A DNA stretch of 64,000 nt from Spinacia oleracea (taxonomy: Eukaryota > Streptophyta > Magnoliopsida > Caryophyllales > Amaranthaceae): assembly GCF_020520425.1 (NCBI RefSeq), contig NC_079491.1:25907449-25971448 (forward strand), written 5' to 3'. Under the pieces are notes generated by a model that made no database searches, was not told the origin of the DNA, and was given only the letters and a program-made list of their open reading frames with translations. Made by a program: the position numbers and the translations under genes. Positions within the stretch are counted from its first letter, which is position 1. Each line of letters opens with the position of its first letter. This document shows positions 46,795 to 57,900 of the stretch, piece after piece.

Positions 46795-47395
46795 CGCAAA
46801 CACCCTACGCGTTGCACGCCCATGGGCCGCACGCACACAGCCATTGCTGGCCATGTGCGCGCAGCCCATGCGCTCGTCGCATAGCTGCTGCATCCCCATC
46901 GCAAGCCTCCGCACGCATTGGTGCTCGCTGCGCGCGCCAGCGCTCATCGCACGCGAGCTATCGCTCGCAGTGCGCGCGCGACATCGCTCGCTGGGCGCGC
47001 GACATCGCTCGCTGGGCGCGCGACATCGCTCGCTGGGCGCGCGATATCGCTCGCTGGGCGCGCGAGCCATCGCTCGCTGGGCGGGCGACATCGCTCGCTG
47101 TGCGCGCGAGTAATGCTGGGCGCAGCGCTCGTGGCACGCGAGCTTGCGCTCGCTGCGCGCGAGGCTGCGCGCTCTTGTGCGAGGCAGCGCGCGTTGTGGC
47201 GCAGCTCGCTTGCTGCCCACACGCGACTGCCTTGGCTCGCCCTTCGCCCATGCCCATTCGTCCATTGCTCGTGGCATACGACACAAGGCAGGGCTGCTGC
47301 CTTGTGCTCGTGCACTACGCCCTTGCTCATTGCATTCGTGCCGCACGGGCGACGAGCTCCCTTGCTCGTCGTCGCATGCCCGCATTATACAACAC
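46795..47395 (-). repeat. GC-rich repetitive island in the leader of copia B
   Basis: It contains about six tandem units of gcgcgcgacatcgctcgctg (about 46970-47105) and other GCGCGC/GCTCGC motifs. The long frames on both strands are by-products of the composition. Confidence 0.88.
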
Positions 47396-48163
47396 CCCTT
47401 AAGGGTAACACGAAGCGTCCATTGCTTCGTGCGTGCAAGTTTTATGAACGAATCGCATAAAATTTAAAATTTATATTTAAAATTAATAACAAATTAATAA
47501 ATAATATTAATTTCATAATTTTAGGGCGAAAAAATCGAAAATTTATTATCCAATTGATTTCCGATTGTTATGGATTCAAGTCTAGGTCATAAAAATTTAA
47601 AATTTATCATAAATTTACAATTTTTATGGTGGTTTTTAATCATAGGTTTCTAATTAAATTACAATTAATTATGAAAATCAAATTAATTCTAAATTATTCT
47701 AATTTTCAACAAATTAATCATAATTACAAATTAGATTGCATAATTAACAAGACTAGGCATTCAAACTTGTTAAACATATGCAGTAGGTCAATCAAAAATT
47801 CAAGATTTATCAACAAGAATCGCAAATATTTAATTTAACATCTTAAATTTACGAAATTTTGCATTCGAAAAACTAAAACCTTCGAAAAGTCATAGTTAGG
47901 CTTCGAATTTGAGAATTCTGGGTTCGGCAGAAAAATATTAGTTTTGTCAAAATTTTAGAATGCCTTTTACATGCGGAATTGACACAAAAATCACTCAATT
48001 CGGATGAGTAACGAAGAAACTGCCGAAAAACTGCGTACGTATAATTAAATAAACGCAATTTGCAATTAATTAACAATTACGAAAATTAATCACCCCTTTT
48101 AATTCTTGCAAATTTGTAATATTTAACCATGTTCATGCAATTTAGATTATGAAAATAATAAGG

Positions 48164-48177
48164 GGCTCGTGATACCA
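48164..48177 (-). promoter_or_regulatory. Primer-binding site of copia B
   Basis: Directly next to the right LTR the minus strand reads TGGTATCACGAGCC. This is close to the initiator-Met tRNA site TGGTATCAGAGC used by most plant copia elements. The corresponding segment is missing in element A. Confidence 0.75.
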
Positions 48178-48178
48178 C

Positions 48179-49586
48179 TGTTAGGTTATGATACATATGA
48201 CATTACATAGATCATGCGGAAACAACCATTAACCCAGGACAACATATTATTTACACATAATCATATAGCATAATTTAGATGCATACTCTTTGTTACGTGC
48301 CCTCCCTAGCTGCGCCCGAACCGAACAAGAACAAGTCTTTAGGACTCCAAGTGTCGTCCCTCCGTTGATAGTCCACAGCACGTCCGGATCCGCCTTAAGA
48401 TTGACCAACTAGAATCGCCCTTAAGGTACTAGAAAATTTCGGCAATTTGAGCAAGATGTGTGTTTGAATTTTCTCTCAAAAACTCACTTTGAATACTTTG
48501 AAAAACGTTATAAATTGCGAGCCCTAGCCTCATATTTATAGGGGTATGGAAAGGGAATCGAAATCCTACTCAGATACAAATTAATTAAACCTAGAATCCT
48601 ACAAGAACTCTAATTTAATTAATTTATCAATTAGAATTAGGAATTTAATCATTAACCGAACTCTGCATGTTTTAGGAAACGTGCACGAACACAAACACTT
48701 GCACACACACGCACGGCAGCCACGATGGGCCCCCATGCGTGCGCGCGAGCAGCAGCCCACGCAGCGCCCGCGCGCGCTGCGCGCTGCGCGTGCTGTGCGC
48801 GCTGTGCGCGCTGCGCAGCCTGCTGGGCCTGGCCTTGCGCTGGGCCTGGCGAGGCTGTTTGTGCGGCGCGCTTGGCTTGCTGGGCGATGGCCTGGCTTCG
48901 TGCTGGGCCTCGTCCGGCAGGCCTCGTCCGATGCTTATTCGTACGATGCGCTTCCGATTAAATTTTCCGATTCCGGAATTCATTTCCGATACGAACAATA
49001 TTTAGTATTTCCGATTCCGGAATTAATTTCCGTTTCGAACAAATATTTAATATTTCCGTTTCCGGAATTATTTTCCGATTCCGGTAATATTTCCGATTCT
49101 GACAATATTTCCGTTTCCGGCAATATTTCCGATTCTGGCAATATTTCCATTTCCGATAATATTTTCCGATACGTACCATGTTTCCGTTTCCGGCAACATC
49201 TACGACTTGGATAATATTTATATTTCCGATACGATCCATATTTCCGTTTCCGGCAATATCATCGTTTCCGGAGTATTCATTTCTTGCCTGTGACGATCTT
49301 AGCTCCCACTGAAACCAAGATCCGTCGGTTCCGAATATTCATAGATGGAGTATTTAATGCCATTAAATACTTGATCCGTTTACGTACTATTTGTGTGACC
49401 CTACGGGTTCAGTCAAGAGTAAGCTGTGGATTAATATCATTAATTCCACTTGAACTGAAGCGGCCTCTAGCTAGGCATTCAGCTCACTTGATCTCACTGA
49501 ATTATTAACTTGTTAATTAATACTGAACCGCATTTATTAGACTTAACATAGAATGCATACTTGGACCAAGGGCATTATTTCCTTCA
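48179..49586 (-). repeat. 5' LTR of copia B (right)
   Basis: Near-identical to the left LTR. The minus-strand TATA box is at plus 48533-48540. Confidence 0.92.
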
Positions 49587-49838
49587 TAATGACCGCCCTT
49601 TCATCCGGTAAAACATCCTCACATCCGATGGTATAGGTAGATTAGAGCATTTGAACCCCTCGATTACAATCTGTCTAAGCCCACTCACTCCCTTGATTTG
49701 AATACAAACATATGGTTTTAAGTAAACACAACCCCCCACATACTCCACAATGTGTATGCCTTTAAATGTTGAGTCCCTAAATTCCCCACCTAATTTAATC
49801 CTAAGATCAGCAAACCCATCCTCATACAAGTGTGCCAT
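49587..49838 (-). pseudogene. MULE transposase, N-terminal fragment cut off by copia B
   Basis: ATG at 49838 (MAHLYEDGFADLRIKLGG). The frame runs 84 codons and stops just inside the LTR. Ignoring copia B and one copy of taatg, the same frame goes on into 39217 without a stop, so this is the original N-terminus. It resembles the PB1-like domain at the start of many plant MULE proteins (YVGGCVYLKP). An acceptor-like ttttcag lies just before the ATG, and a 5'-UTR intron with a donor near 50238 is possible. Confidence 0.75.
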
Positions 49839-50539
49839 TTTGCTGAAAATCCGTAAAATAAAGCCAAAATTAAATTAAAATATACACCAAATAAAAACAG
49901 AAACACGAAACGAGGTTGAACACGACACACGAAACCCGAACACATTATCAGACCCGGAAACAAACACGTAACACAAACACCTACATTGTTGGATAATAAG
50001 GGGCAAATTAAAGGCAAACATATTACATAAATCAATGATTATTTAACTAATTTCATGTGCAACAAGCCAATTCCAAACTAATTTCATTTTTATTCATACA
50101 AAAACACCCAAATTATATTTTAATCAACCAAATAGCATCAACTTTAACAAATCAATTTTTTAGGGTTTATAATCAACAAAACCAGAAATTTTTCACTAAT
50201 TAATTACCAAATTCGAGATTAGGGTTATTGTTTAATACCTTAATAGTGCTTTCGCCACAGATCACAACACACACATGGGGTTTTTGGTCCCCCCCCCCCC
50301 CCCCCTTGTGACATCCAAGAAGATCCCTTTGGTCCCCAACCTTGGCTTTTTCTTGTACTTTGTTGCAGAAACAGACAATGATGGAAGAGAGAGAGAGATT
50401 CGAAAGTGGTGGTTGAGGACAAAAGTACAAAGAATAAATGAGGGGAAGAGTGAAAGAGGAATCAGAAGAAGGTTGAGAAGATGAAGAGCGCAGTAAATGA
50501 GAAGAGAGAGAGAGAGAGAGAGGGTGACGAGTGAAATTG
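49839..50539 (-). other. MULE transposase 5' leader region
   Basis: No coding frame I trust. A run of about 17 C (50289-50305) and a GA microsatellite (about 50502-50521) are present. The frames across the C-run are artefacts of simple sequence. Confidence 0.5.
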
Positions 50540-50720
50540 GAGGGAAATTAATTTTGGTCGTTGGATGTGGGCCCCACAGACGGAATTGTTGACAGACGTT
50601 TGTATTTGGTGGTGAATTCTAAAACTTTGAACATAAAAGGTGGTTTTTTAAATAAAAAAACATATAAGGTGGTTTTTTTAAAAAGTTGAACTTTAAAAGG
50701 TGGTTTTATCCAAAAAATCC
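50540..50720. repeat. Right TIR of the MULE
   Basis: Reverse complement of the left TIR, ending ..ttttatccaaaaaatcc, followed by the target duplication ttttaaaaa. Confidence 0.9.
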
Positions 50721-50729
50721 TTTTAAAAA

Positions 50730-51031
50730 AGAAAAAGTTGTAAAGTAAAGAGAGAAGTTATATTCAAGAACCGGTCTCCTAGACAAGACTAAATATACCC
50801 AACGCCACACCTAAGAGAATGCATATAACTGTCTAATTCTGCACTAAAACTAAGATACCACACATTTAAAACATCTAGTCTATTAAATTACTGGAATATA
50901 GCATTAAAGTTTTATTTACAAACTAAGACACAAGTTATTTAAAGACATTGTCTCTTAAATTTAGTTATTCCCTCTTCACATATTACAACAGATTTACAAT
51001 TTTTAAAATTTTTCTACTATAAATACTTATT
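50730..51031. other. Spacer between MULE and copia C; no gene seen
   Basis: AT-rich, no recognisable element end or frame. It ends with the left copy of the ttatt duplication of copia C (51027-51031). Confidence 0.4.
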
Positions 51032-51218
51032 TGTTGTGAAATAGAGAGAAAGAGATGAGAAATTGGGAGAGAACAATGATATGATTTATTCCATGAACAA
51101 TAGGGTATATATACATACAATATAATAGGGTTTGCTTGGAGAAAAATAAACCCTAGATCTAGAATATTCCAGAAATATACTAGGGGTATAATGGGCATCC
51201 ACATAATATTTCATATCA
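51032..51218 (-). repeat. 3' LTR of copia C (left)
   Basis: It runs TGTTGTGAAATAG..TTTCATATCA. A minus-strand tatataccc stretch lies near 51106-51114. It is followed by a segment with two partial repeats (cctcgttaaaaccttacta and cctcattaaaaaccttacc). Confidence 0.88.
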
Positions 51219-54041
51219 CTCGCCCTTGGATATCCATTATTGAAGATTATGCCTCGTTAAAACCTTACTAGGAAAACCACGTGGGATAAAAACCTAGTGA
51301 AGGAAAAAGAGTACATCGCTCTTCATAATACGCTTGAAATGTTGCCTCATTAAAAACCTTACCAGGAAAACCCAGTAGGACAAAACCTTGGTTAAGAGAA
51401 AAAGAGTGCAACGCGTATTTCTCCCCCTAATGAATACATCAATTGAGATCTTTTGTGCAATCCATCCAATATTGTTGAGTAGCTTCTCAAATGTTGCAGC
51501 ATGAAGTTCTTTGAAAATTTATTCTCCAAAGTTTAACTTGAATCTCCAATTCTCCACTTGAACAGATGAAGTGAATATGTTTATCACCAATGCTTTGAAA
51601 ATAATACATGTAAGATCATTTGTTTTTCTCTTTCTCATTCGATACGTTTGTTTTCGAGTTTCTCGATAGCATAATATTTTAGCTTCACCTTAGATAGATA
51701 CATTTTCTTGTACAAAACTTATTCATACATATTGGACATATATACCTTCTTCTGGAGGTCATAAATGGTAGTTTTCAATCAATAATGATCAAAATTTCTT
51801 TGTTCATGAAAATACATGATAAATAATAATATCATCGTCCAACTTGGAGGTATAAATATAGCTAATAATGTTATTTATGGTTCTTCTGGACCATGACATA
51901 ATATCCATTGGAAGGACATTACATACCTTTATCTTATATTTTAAGATGATTCTATTTGTACAAGAATTCTTTCGTGAATAAATTAATATGTATATTTTAA
52001 AACTCCCAAGTACTCAAACTACTGGTTGAGACGACATTCCAAAAACACTCTTTTAGAGTTTTGATAATATCTCATCAATGTTGGGATGTTTGCATGCAAA
52101 ACTCAAAAGGCTAGATGTTTAAGAACATCATGAATAAGTTCTTCAGAAACTTTTCTTATTTGTATGATTCATAACATACTATTAAATCAATTTATATTTC
52201 TTTTACAACTACTAGCCTAATGAAGCAGGAATCTCATCTTATAAATTTCCATAAAGTTGCAAATCCGTCTTACCATTATTTGGATTCATATTTCATATAC
52301 GACATCATAATAGTTTTGAAACATGTTATATGAAATTATAACTAGCTAATTCTATATCATACCATGATAAAACATAAAATAAACTAAATGTATGATGAAT
52401 GATGCATTTAACTATTAACTACACATGTATATGAATGTAAGACTCAAATGCAAAACACTGTACAGTGTGGATATTTCAAATCCATAACTTGTTGGACTTC
52501 AGGTCCATGAGCTCATTTGATCATTATAGTTATGTCTACATCGAGACAGACATAGATTTACGATCCCCTAATCAAAAACCATTATTTCTCGCATATGCAT
52601 TGTATTTCGGTTCCATCATCTACCGGTATCATCAAAATTCTTCAACATATATTTTGCATGCTATTCATCAATGATATCTGAATATTTATTCAATATGTAC
52701 CATTCATTTTTTCTCACGGGCCATCTATTATTGTTCAGATATCTATACCACTTCAAGGGTTTTTCATACACTATATAATTAATAGTGTTATCTTTATTTT
52801 CAAAAATATCATCAACTGCATTATCTTGCCATCATTTTCATATAATCACTATGTTGGATCCATATATATAATCTACACTTCAGGTGTAGAAATTTAAATA
52901 AATATTGGCAAGATATATATTTCTCAACACTTACTATATGTAACATCGAACACTATGACTATCATACAACTTTATGTCTCTAGACATTGTAAAACTTAAC
53001 ATTATTAAGTCATAGATATTTATGTCCAAACATACTTCGAAGACATAAAGCAGGCATGTATTCTTACTCATATGGAGATCAATTTATTATCTTTCAATTT
53101 TGCCAACTTATTTTTGCTCGTCTCCCCCTAAGTTGGGAAAATGTTTTCAATATGTTATGGGGCATAAAAAATTTCACCAACTAAATACTACACTTTTCAA
53201 CGTGTATTTTGATAAATATTACATACTTTTGTTCTCTTCTAGAGATCAACATTGATTTTGGGGAGTAGATATAATATGCAGTTGTTTTCTTCATATTTTC
53301 TCTTTTCGTGCTGACGTATGATTGCCCCGATCAAGAGATTTATGATGCTTATTTATGATACTTAGATCAATCACAAAATACTTGTAAACTTATTGGTGAT
53401 CTTCAAGTCACCTACTATCATTTTGGTGAACTCCAGGCCACTTACTATCATGGTGAACTTCAAATCACCTATAATTATACAATTTTTCAAAATTATTAAT
53501 ATCTCTTGTATTTATTTTCTCAATCGATTCATTATAACTATTCGATTGAAATACAACTCAACCTCATCATTTTGTCCTGCCTTTGAATATATACAACATA
53601 TGAGGGAGTGTCAGCACATAAAATTTTATTTGATAAAAATTTTCAAATTCTCATAACGGGTGTTCTTAAACCCTGATGGCCTGGATTATCACATCATGCG
53701 TATATAATATCATATAAAGTATTTCATTCGATAACTGCTGGTTATCTTCTCAAAGTGATCATTGTAGTTATAAAATACTATAATTTGAACATATTGTGAT
53801 GTGATATAACGACACAAACTGGTGTCTCAATTTTAACGGCAAGACAATCTAAACAAAACTTATGGAAGATAGATGGTACTCTTCAGGAGTATCCATTACA
53901 ATTTTGGTACATATCACAAAAGTATCTTCTCCATAATGTAGTCTTGTACTCATGCTCATAAAGCGAGTCAATAAAATATGAACACATATTTCATATTTGT
54001 ACCAAATTCAAGATAATTGAATTATAATCTTGATCATATAC
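51219..54041 (-). pseudogene. Decayed internal region of copia C, left part
   Basis: By position this should hold the 3' part of pol, but I find no frame with reverse transcriptase or RNase H motifs. It is AT-rich and heavily mutated. The tctccccctaatgaat block near 51421 is typical of the 3' end of such elements. Confidence 0.55.
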
Positions 54042-54231
54042 TGTTGGAAATTCTCATTGGGAAACACAAAGGAAAAAAGGGTGAGTGAAAATTCAAGAGT
54101 CCCACATTGGAAAAACTCTTCATATTCCTCTTGTTTATTAATTGGGGAATGAGTGTAACTCTTGTTTAAGAAAGTGTGAGAATGGTATGGGTGGACACAT
54201 CACACACACGCGCGCGCGCGCCGGGCCGGGC

Positions 54232-54326
54232 GCGGGCCGCGGGCCGTGGGCCGTGGGCCGTGGGCCGTGGGCCGTGGGCCGTGGGCCTTGGGCCGTGGGC
54301 CGTGGGCCTTGGGCCTTGGGCCTTGG
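54232..54326 (+). repeat. Heptamer array (g/t)(t/c)gggcc in the LTR of D
   Basis: Thirteen units of gcgggcc, gtgggcc or ttgggcc in a row. GGG runs spaced by four bases could form G-quadruplexes. Long frames with GPWAVGR-type repeats come from this array and are not genes. Confidence 0.93.
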
Positions 54327-54578
54327 TACTTGGTACTTGGTACTTGGGAATGCGGTTCGCGGGCGTGGGGTGGGTTTTGTGGGTCAACCCTATTCTTTTT
54401 GGTAACTGGACCGTTTTGCTTAAGTCATTGTTACGGGAATCTGTATTGATTACGTAACCGTTGGATTAATTACCATTAATTACGTCCGTTACTACATTCA
54501 ATGTCTCTGACCGTTTTTGGCTGTTGCAACATTCATTCCCTCAGCCGTTTTTGTCTGTTGCAATGCTTTCCTTCTAAT

Positions 54579-54586
54579 TATTTAAA
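54579..54586 (+). promoter_or_regulatory. Probable TATA box of copia D
   Basis: TATTTAAA about 300 bases before the LTR end, in AT-rich context, followed by a C/A-rich leader. It is the best candidate in the LTR. Confidence 0.5.
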
Positions 54587-54784
54587 TCAGAGTTTCAGTT
54601 CCCTTCTCACAGAAAATCATACACACAAAATACGAAAACACATTTTTACTCTCACACAAAATTGCTCTCGGTTTTGGGCATACGTTCTGACTCCATCCGG
54701 CTTTGTGAGTGCACACAACGTCGGAGTTGCGCTAATCCTGGAGGGCGACCGCATTCTGTTCTACTGCACCGGGAGGTAGCGCGG

Positions 54785-54901
54785 AATCGTCTTTTAGGAC
54801 AGTGGGTGTCCACGACGCAACAATTGTTCTTCGTTCAGTTCATCGAATCAGATAAGTTTGTTCTAATTTTCGCTTTAATCGCAACAATCTAAAAGACGAT
54901 T
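54785..54901 (+). promoter_or_regulatory. Complementary pair: LTR segment and candidate primer-binding site of copia D
   Basis: AATCGTCTTTTAG at 54785-54797 in the LTR is the exact reverse complement of CTAAAAGACGATT at 54889-54901, in the 18 bases between LTR and ATG. In the RNA they would form a 13-bp stem with a 91-nt loop. The 3' end of the LTR strand would point at the LTR edge, as needed for self-primed reverse transcription of the Tf1 kind. Confidence 0.6.
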
Positions 54902-54904
54902 ATT

Positions 54905-57900
54905 ATGGCTTTGACTTCCAAATTCATGATTCCTGATATGTCTAAGTTAGAACCTCTTGATGGCAAGAATTATAAACGTTGGGCTGTTAGGATGCGATTC
55001 TATTTAGAACAAATTGAGATTGCTTATGTGCTTGATGACGTTGTCGAACCTGATGATGAAACTGAATTGCATGCTTTTGAGTTGAAATTTGCTAAAGATG
55101 ATAGGACATGTAAGGGCATGTTGCTGCATCATATGTCGAATACTTTGCTTGATATCTATATGGGGTTTAATCATGCTAGGGATATTTGGGATGCATTAGA
55201 AAAGAAATATGGAACTGATGATGCTGGTACTAAGCGTTATTGTGTCAGTAAGTGGTTAGCTTTTCAAGTCCAAGATGATAAACCAATTATTGATCAGATT
55301 CATGCTTATGAAAATATTTGCATTGCTATGGCTGCCGAGGGTTTGAGTATTTGTGATATTACCCTTGCTATAGTTTTAATTGAGAAACTCCCACCCTCTT
55401 GGAAAGATTTTCGTAATCAGTTAATGCATAAGAAAAAGGACCTTACCTTAGAGGAGCTTGTAGGTCACCTGAAAATTGAGGAGGAAAATCGTATTAAGGA
55501 TAAGGGTCAATCTGTGTTTTCCGGGTCTGCTAAGGCTAACCTTGTAGAACCTAAGCCTCATGCATATTCTGAAAAGTTTAAGGGAAAGGGAAGTCCTTTC
55601 AAGCCTCAAGGGAAACCAATGAAGTATAAGTTCAAGGGCAAGTGTTTTGAATGTGGGAAAACTGGTCACAAGTCTGTAGATTGCAGATCCAAGAAGAAGT
55701 CGGATCAGAACCAAGCCAACCTTGCTGAAGCTAATGAAGTTTCTAATCCTAACCATTTTGTTGCGGTTGTTTCAGAAGCTAACTTGACAGGTAATGTTGC
55801 TGAATGGATCGTTGATACTGGAGCAACGAGACATATCTGCACCAACAAAGACATGTTCACTACCTACGAAAAAACTGATGGTGAAAATGTCTTCATGGGT
55901 AATTCAGCTTCTGCAACTGTTCAAGGCAAAGGGAAGATCGTTCTCACTCTTACCTCTGGAAAACTTATTACTCTTACCAATGTGTTGCATGTTCCAGAAA
56001 TGCGTAGGAACCTGATTTCTGGTAGCTTGCTAATGAAGGCTGGATTGAAGCTTTCATTTGATTCTGATAGGCTTGTTATTACTCATAATGGGGAGTTTGT
56101 GGGAAAGGGTTTCTGTAATGGGGGTTTATTTACTCTTGATGTCAAACTTGAAATTATGAATAAGAATGCTAGTACTTCTTCTGTTTATATTGCTGAGTCT
56201 ATTGATTTATGGCATGCAAGGTTGGGTCATCTTAACATTGCTTCAATTAAAAGGCTTAAACAACTTAACTTGATTCCCAGTTTTTCTAAAACTGATTTTG
56301 CAAAATGTGAAGTATGTGTTGAGGCCAAGTTTGCAAAGAAGCCATTTAAATCAATAGATAGACAAACTAAAGTACTAGAGCTTGTTCATAGTGACTTGGG
56401 GGATTTTAAAAATTATGAGAGCAGGGGTGGTAAAAGGTATTATATTACTTTTGTTGATGACTGCTCAAGATTCACCATGGTTTATCTTCTCAGGTCAAAA
56501 GATGAGGCTGAGGAAATGTTCCTCAAATACAAGGCCGAAGTGGAGAACCAACTTGATAGGAAGATCAAGAGACTTAGGAGTGATAGGGGTGGTGAATATG
56601 ACCCTAACACTCTTAAGGCATTTTGTGAGCAGAATGGGATAATTCATGAGACAACGGCTCCCTACACACCCGAGCAGAACGGGATTGCTGAAAGGAAGAA
56701 CAGAACATTGAAGAACATGATGAATTCTATGCTTATTAGTTCTGGGTTTTCTGATAACATGTGGGGGGAAGCTATATTATCTGCTTGTCATGTTTTAAAC
56801 AGGGTACCTCACAAGAAGCTAGACAAGACTCCATACGAAATATGGAAGGGTCGTGCACCTAACCTAAGTTATTTGAAAGTGTGGGGGTGTCTAGCAAAGG
56901 TGGCTATACCCAGCTTCAAAAGGGACAAGATTGGTCCTAAAACGGTTGATTGTATTTTTATTGGTTATGCTTACCAAAGTGCTGCATATCGTTTTCTTGT
57001 TAAAGGTGCTAACAATTCTTATGCAGGTGGTAACATCATTGAGGCAAGAGATGCCGAGTTTTTTGAAACAGTATTTCCTTTGAAAATATCTTGTATCAAT
57101 GATGTGCCTTCTTCTAGCACTTCTTCTAGTATGCCTGTTGTTGCTCCTCCCACCTCTGATGTGAATTCTGAATTGGAGCCAAGGAGGAGCAAGAGGGCAA
57201 GAAAGGAAACCAGTTATGGTGATGATTTTATTACTGCTTTCTTAACTGAACCTTACTTGATTGATGATGACTTTGTTTATGTCTTTATTTTGGAAGATGA
57301 TCCTAGGACCTATGAAGAGGCTATGAAATCTGTTGATGCAGTGTTTTGGAAAGAGGCAATAGATAGTGAACTTCAGTCAATCCTAAGTAACAATACTTGG
57401 GAGTTGGTTGATCTGCCTAGGGGTTGCAAGCCCATTACTTGTAAATGGATCTTTAGGAAAAAATTGAAATCCACTGGATCCATTGACAAGTATAAGGCTA
57501 GAATTGTGGTAAGGGGATTCACCCAAAGGCATGGTATTGATTATTTTGATACTTATTCTCCTGTCACTAAAATTGCTACTATTAGAACTTTGATTGCTCT
57601 TGCTTGCATTCATGATCTTGTTGTGCATCAAATGGATGTTAAAACTGCATTCTTAAATGGTGATTTGGATGAGGAAATTTACATGGTTCAACCGGAAGGG
57701 TTTGTTGTTTCTGGTCAAGAGAATAAGGTTTGTAAATTAGTCAAGTCCTTGTATGGGCTTAAGCAAGCTCCAAAGCAATGGCATGACAAATTTGACAAGA
57801 CTATGACAGGTAATGGGTTCCATGTAAATGAAGGTGATTCTTGTGTTTACTCTAAGCATGATTCTGATGGTTGTGTGATTATTTGTCTTTATGTGGATGA

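Larger units (their letters stand above)
39218..49586 (-). mobile_element. Ty1/copia LTR retrotransposon B, non-autonomous relative of A
   Basis: LTRs 39218-40625 and 48179-49586 are both 1408 bp, and I saw only two differences. The 5-bp duplication taatg is perfect (39213-39217 and 49587-49591). The 3' UTR (40626-41400) and the leader (45455-47395) match element A closely. The 4-kb core between them has lost the polyprotein frame. It inserted into the MULE transposase gene. Confidence 0.92.
33337..50720. mobile_element. Mutator-like element (MULE), two-gene, interrupted by copia B
   Basis: Near-identical terminal inverted repeats of about 180 bp (33337-33517 and about 50540-50720) start ggattttttggataaaa. 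A perfect 9-bp duplication ttttaaaaa flanks them (33328-33336 and 50721-50729). Removing copia B leaves about 7 kb. A transposase gene runs leftward from the right TIR and a small GRF zinc-finger gene runs rightward from the left TIR, so the two converge. This is the same plan as maize MuDR. The transposase is broken, the small gene is intact. Confidence 0.9.
54042..54886 (+). repeat. 5' LTR of copia D
   Basis: It runs TGTTGGAAATTC..TTTAATCGCAACA. It contains a GC-rich heptamer array (54232-54326) and a TATA-like TATTTAAA (54579-54586), so transcription may start near 54610. It also contains a 13-base stretch (54785-54797) complementary to the bases after the LTR. Confidence 0.94.

Noticed and set aside
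46746..47467. Frames of up to 218 codons in the GC-rich island of copia B
   Set aside because: Same reason as in A; several frames overlap on both strands with RAQRAMS-type repeats.
50289..50305. C homopolymer as a regulatory site
   Set aside because: Simple sequence of uncertain length, prone to sequencing error, with no supporting context.
54142..54457. Gly/Pro/Trp-rich frames in the LTR of D (also 59501-59816)
   Set aside because: They are translations of the gggcc heptamer array inside an LTR, present in both LTRs.
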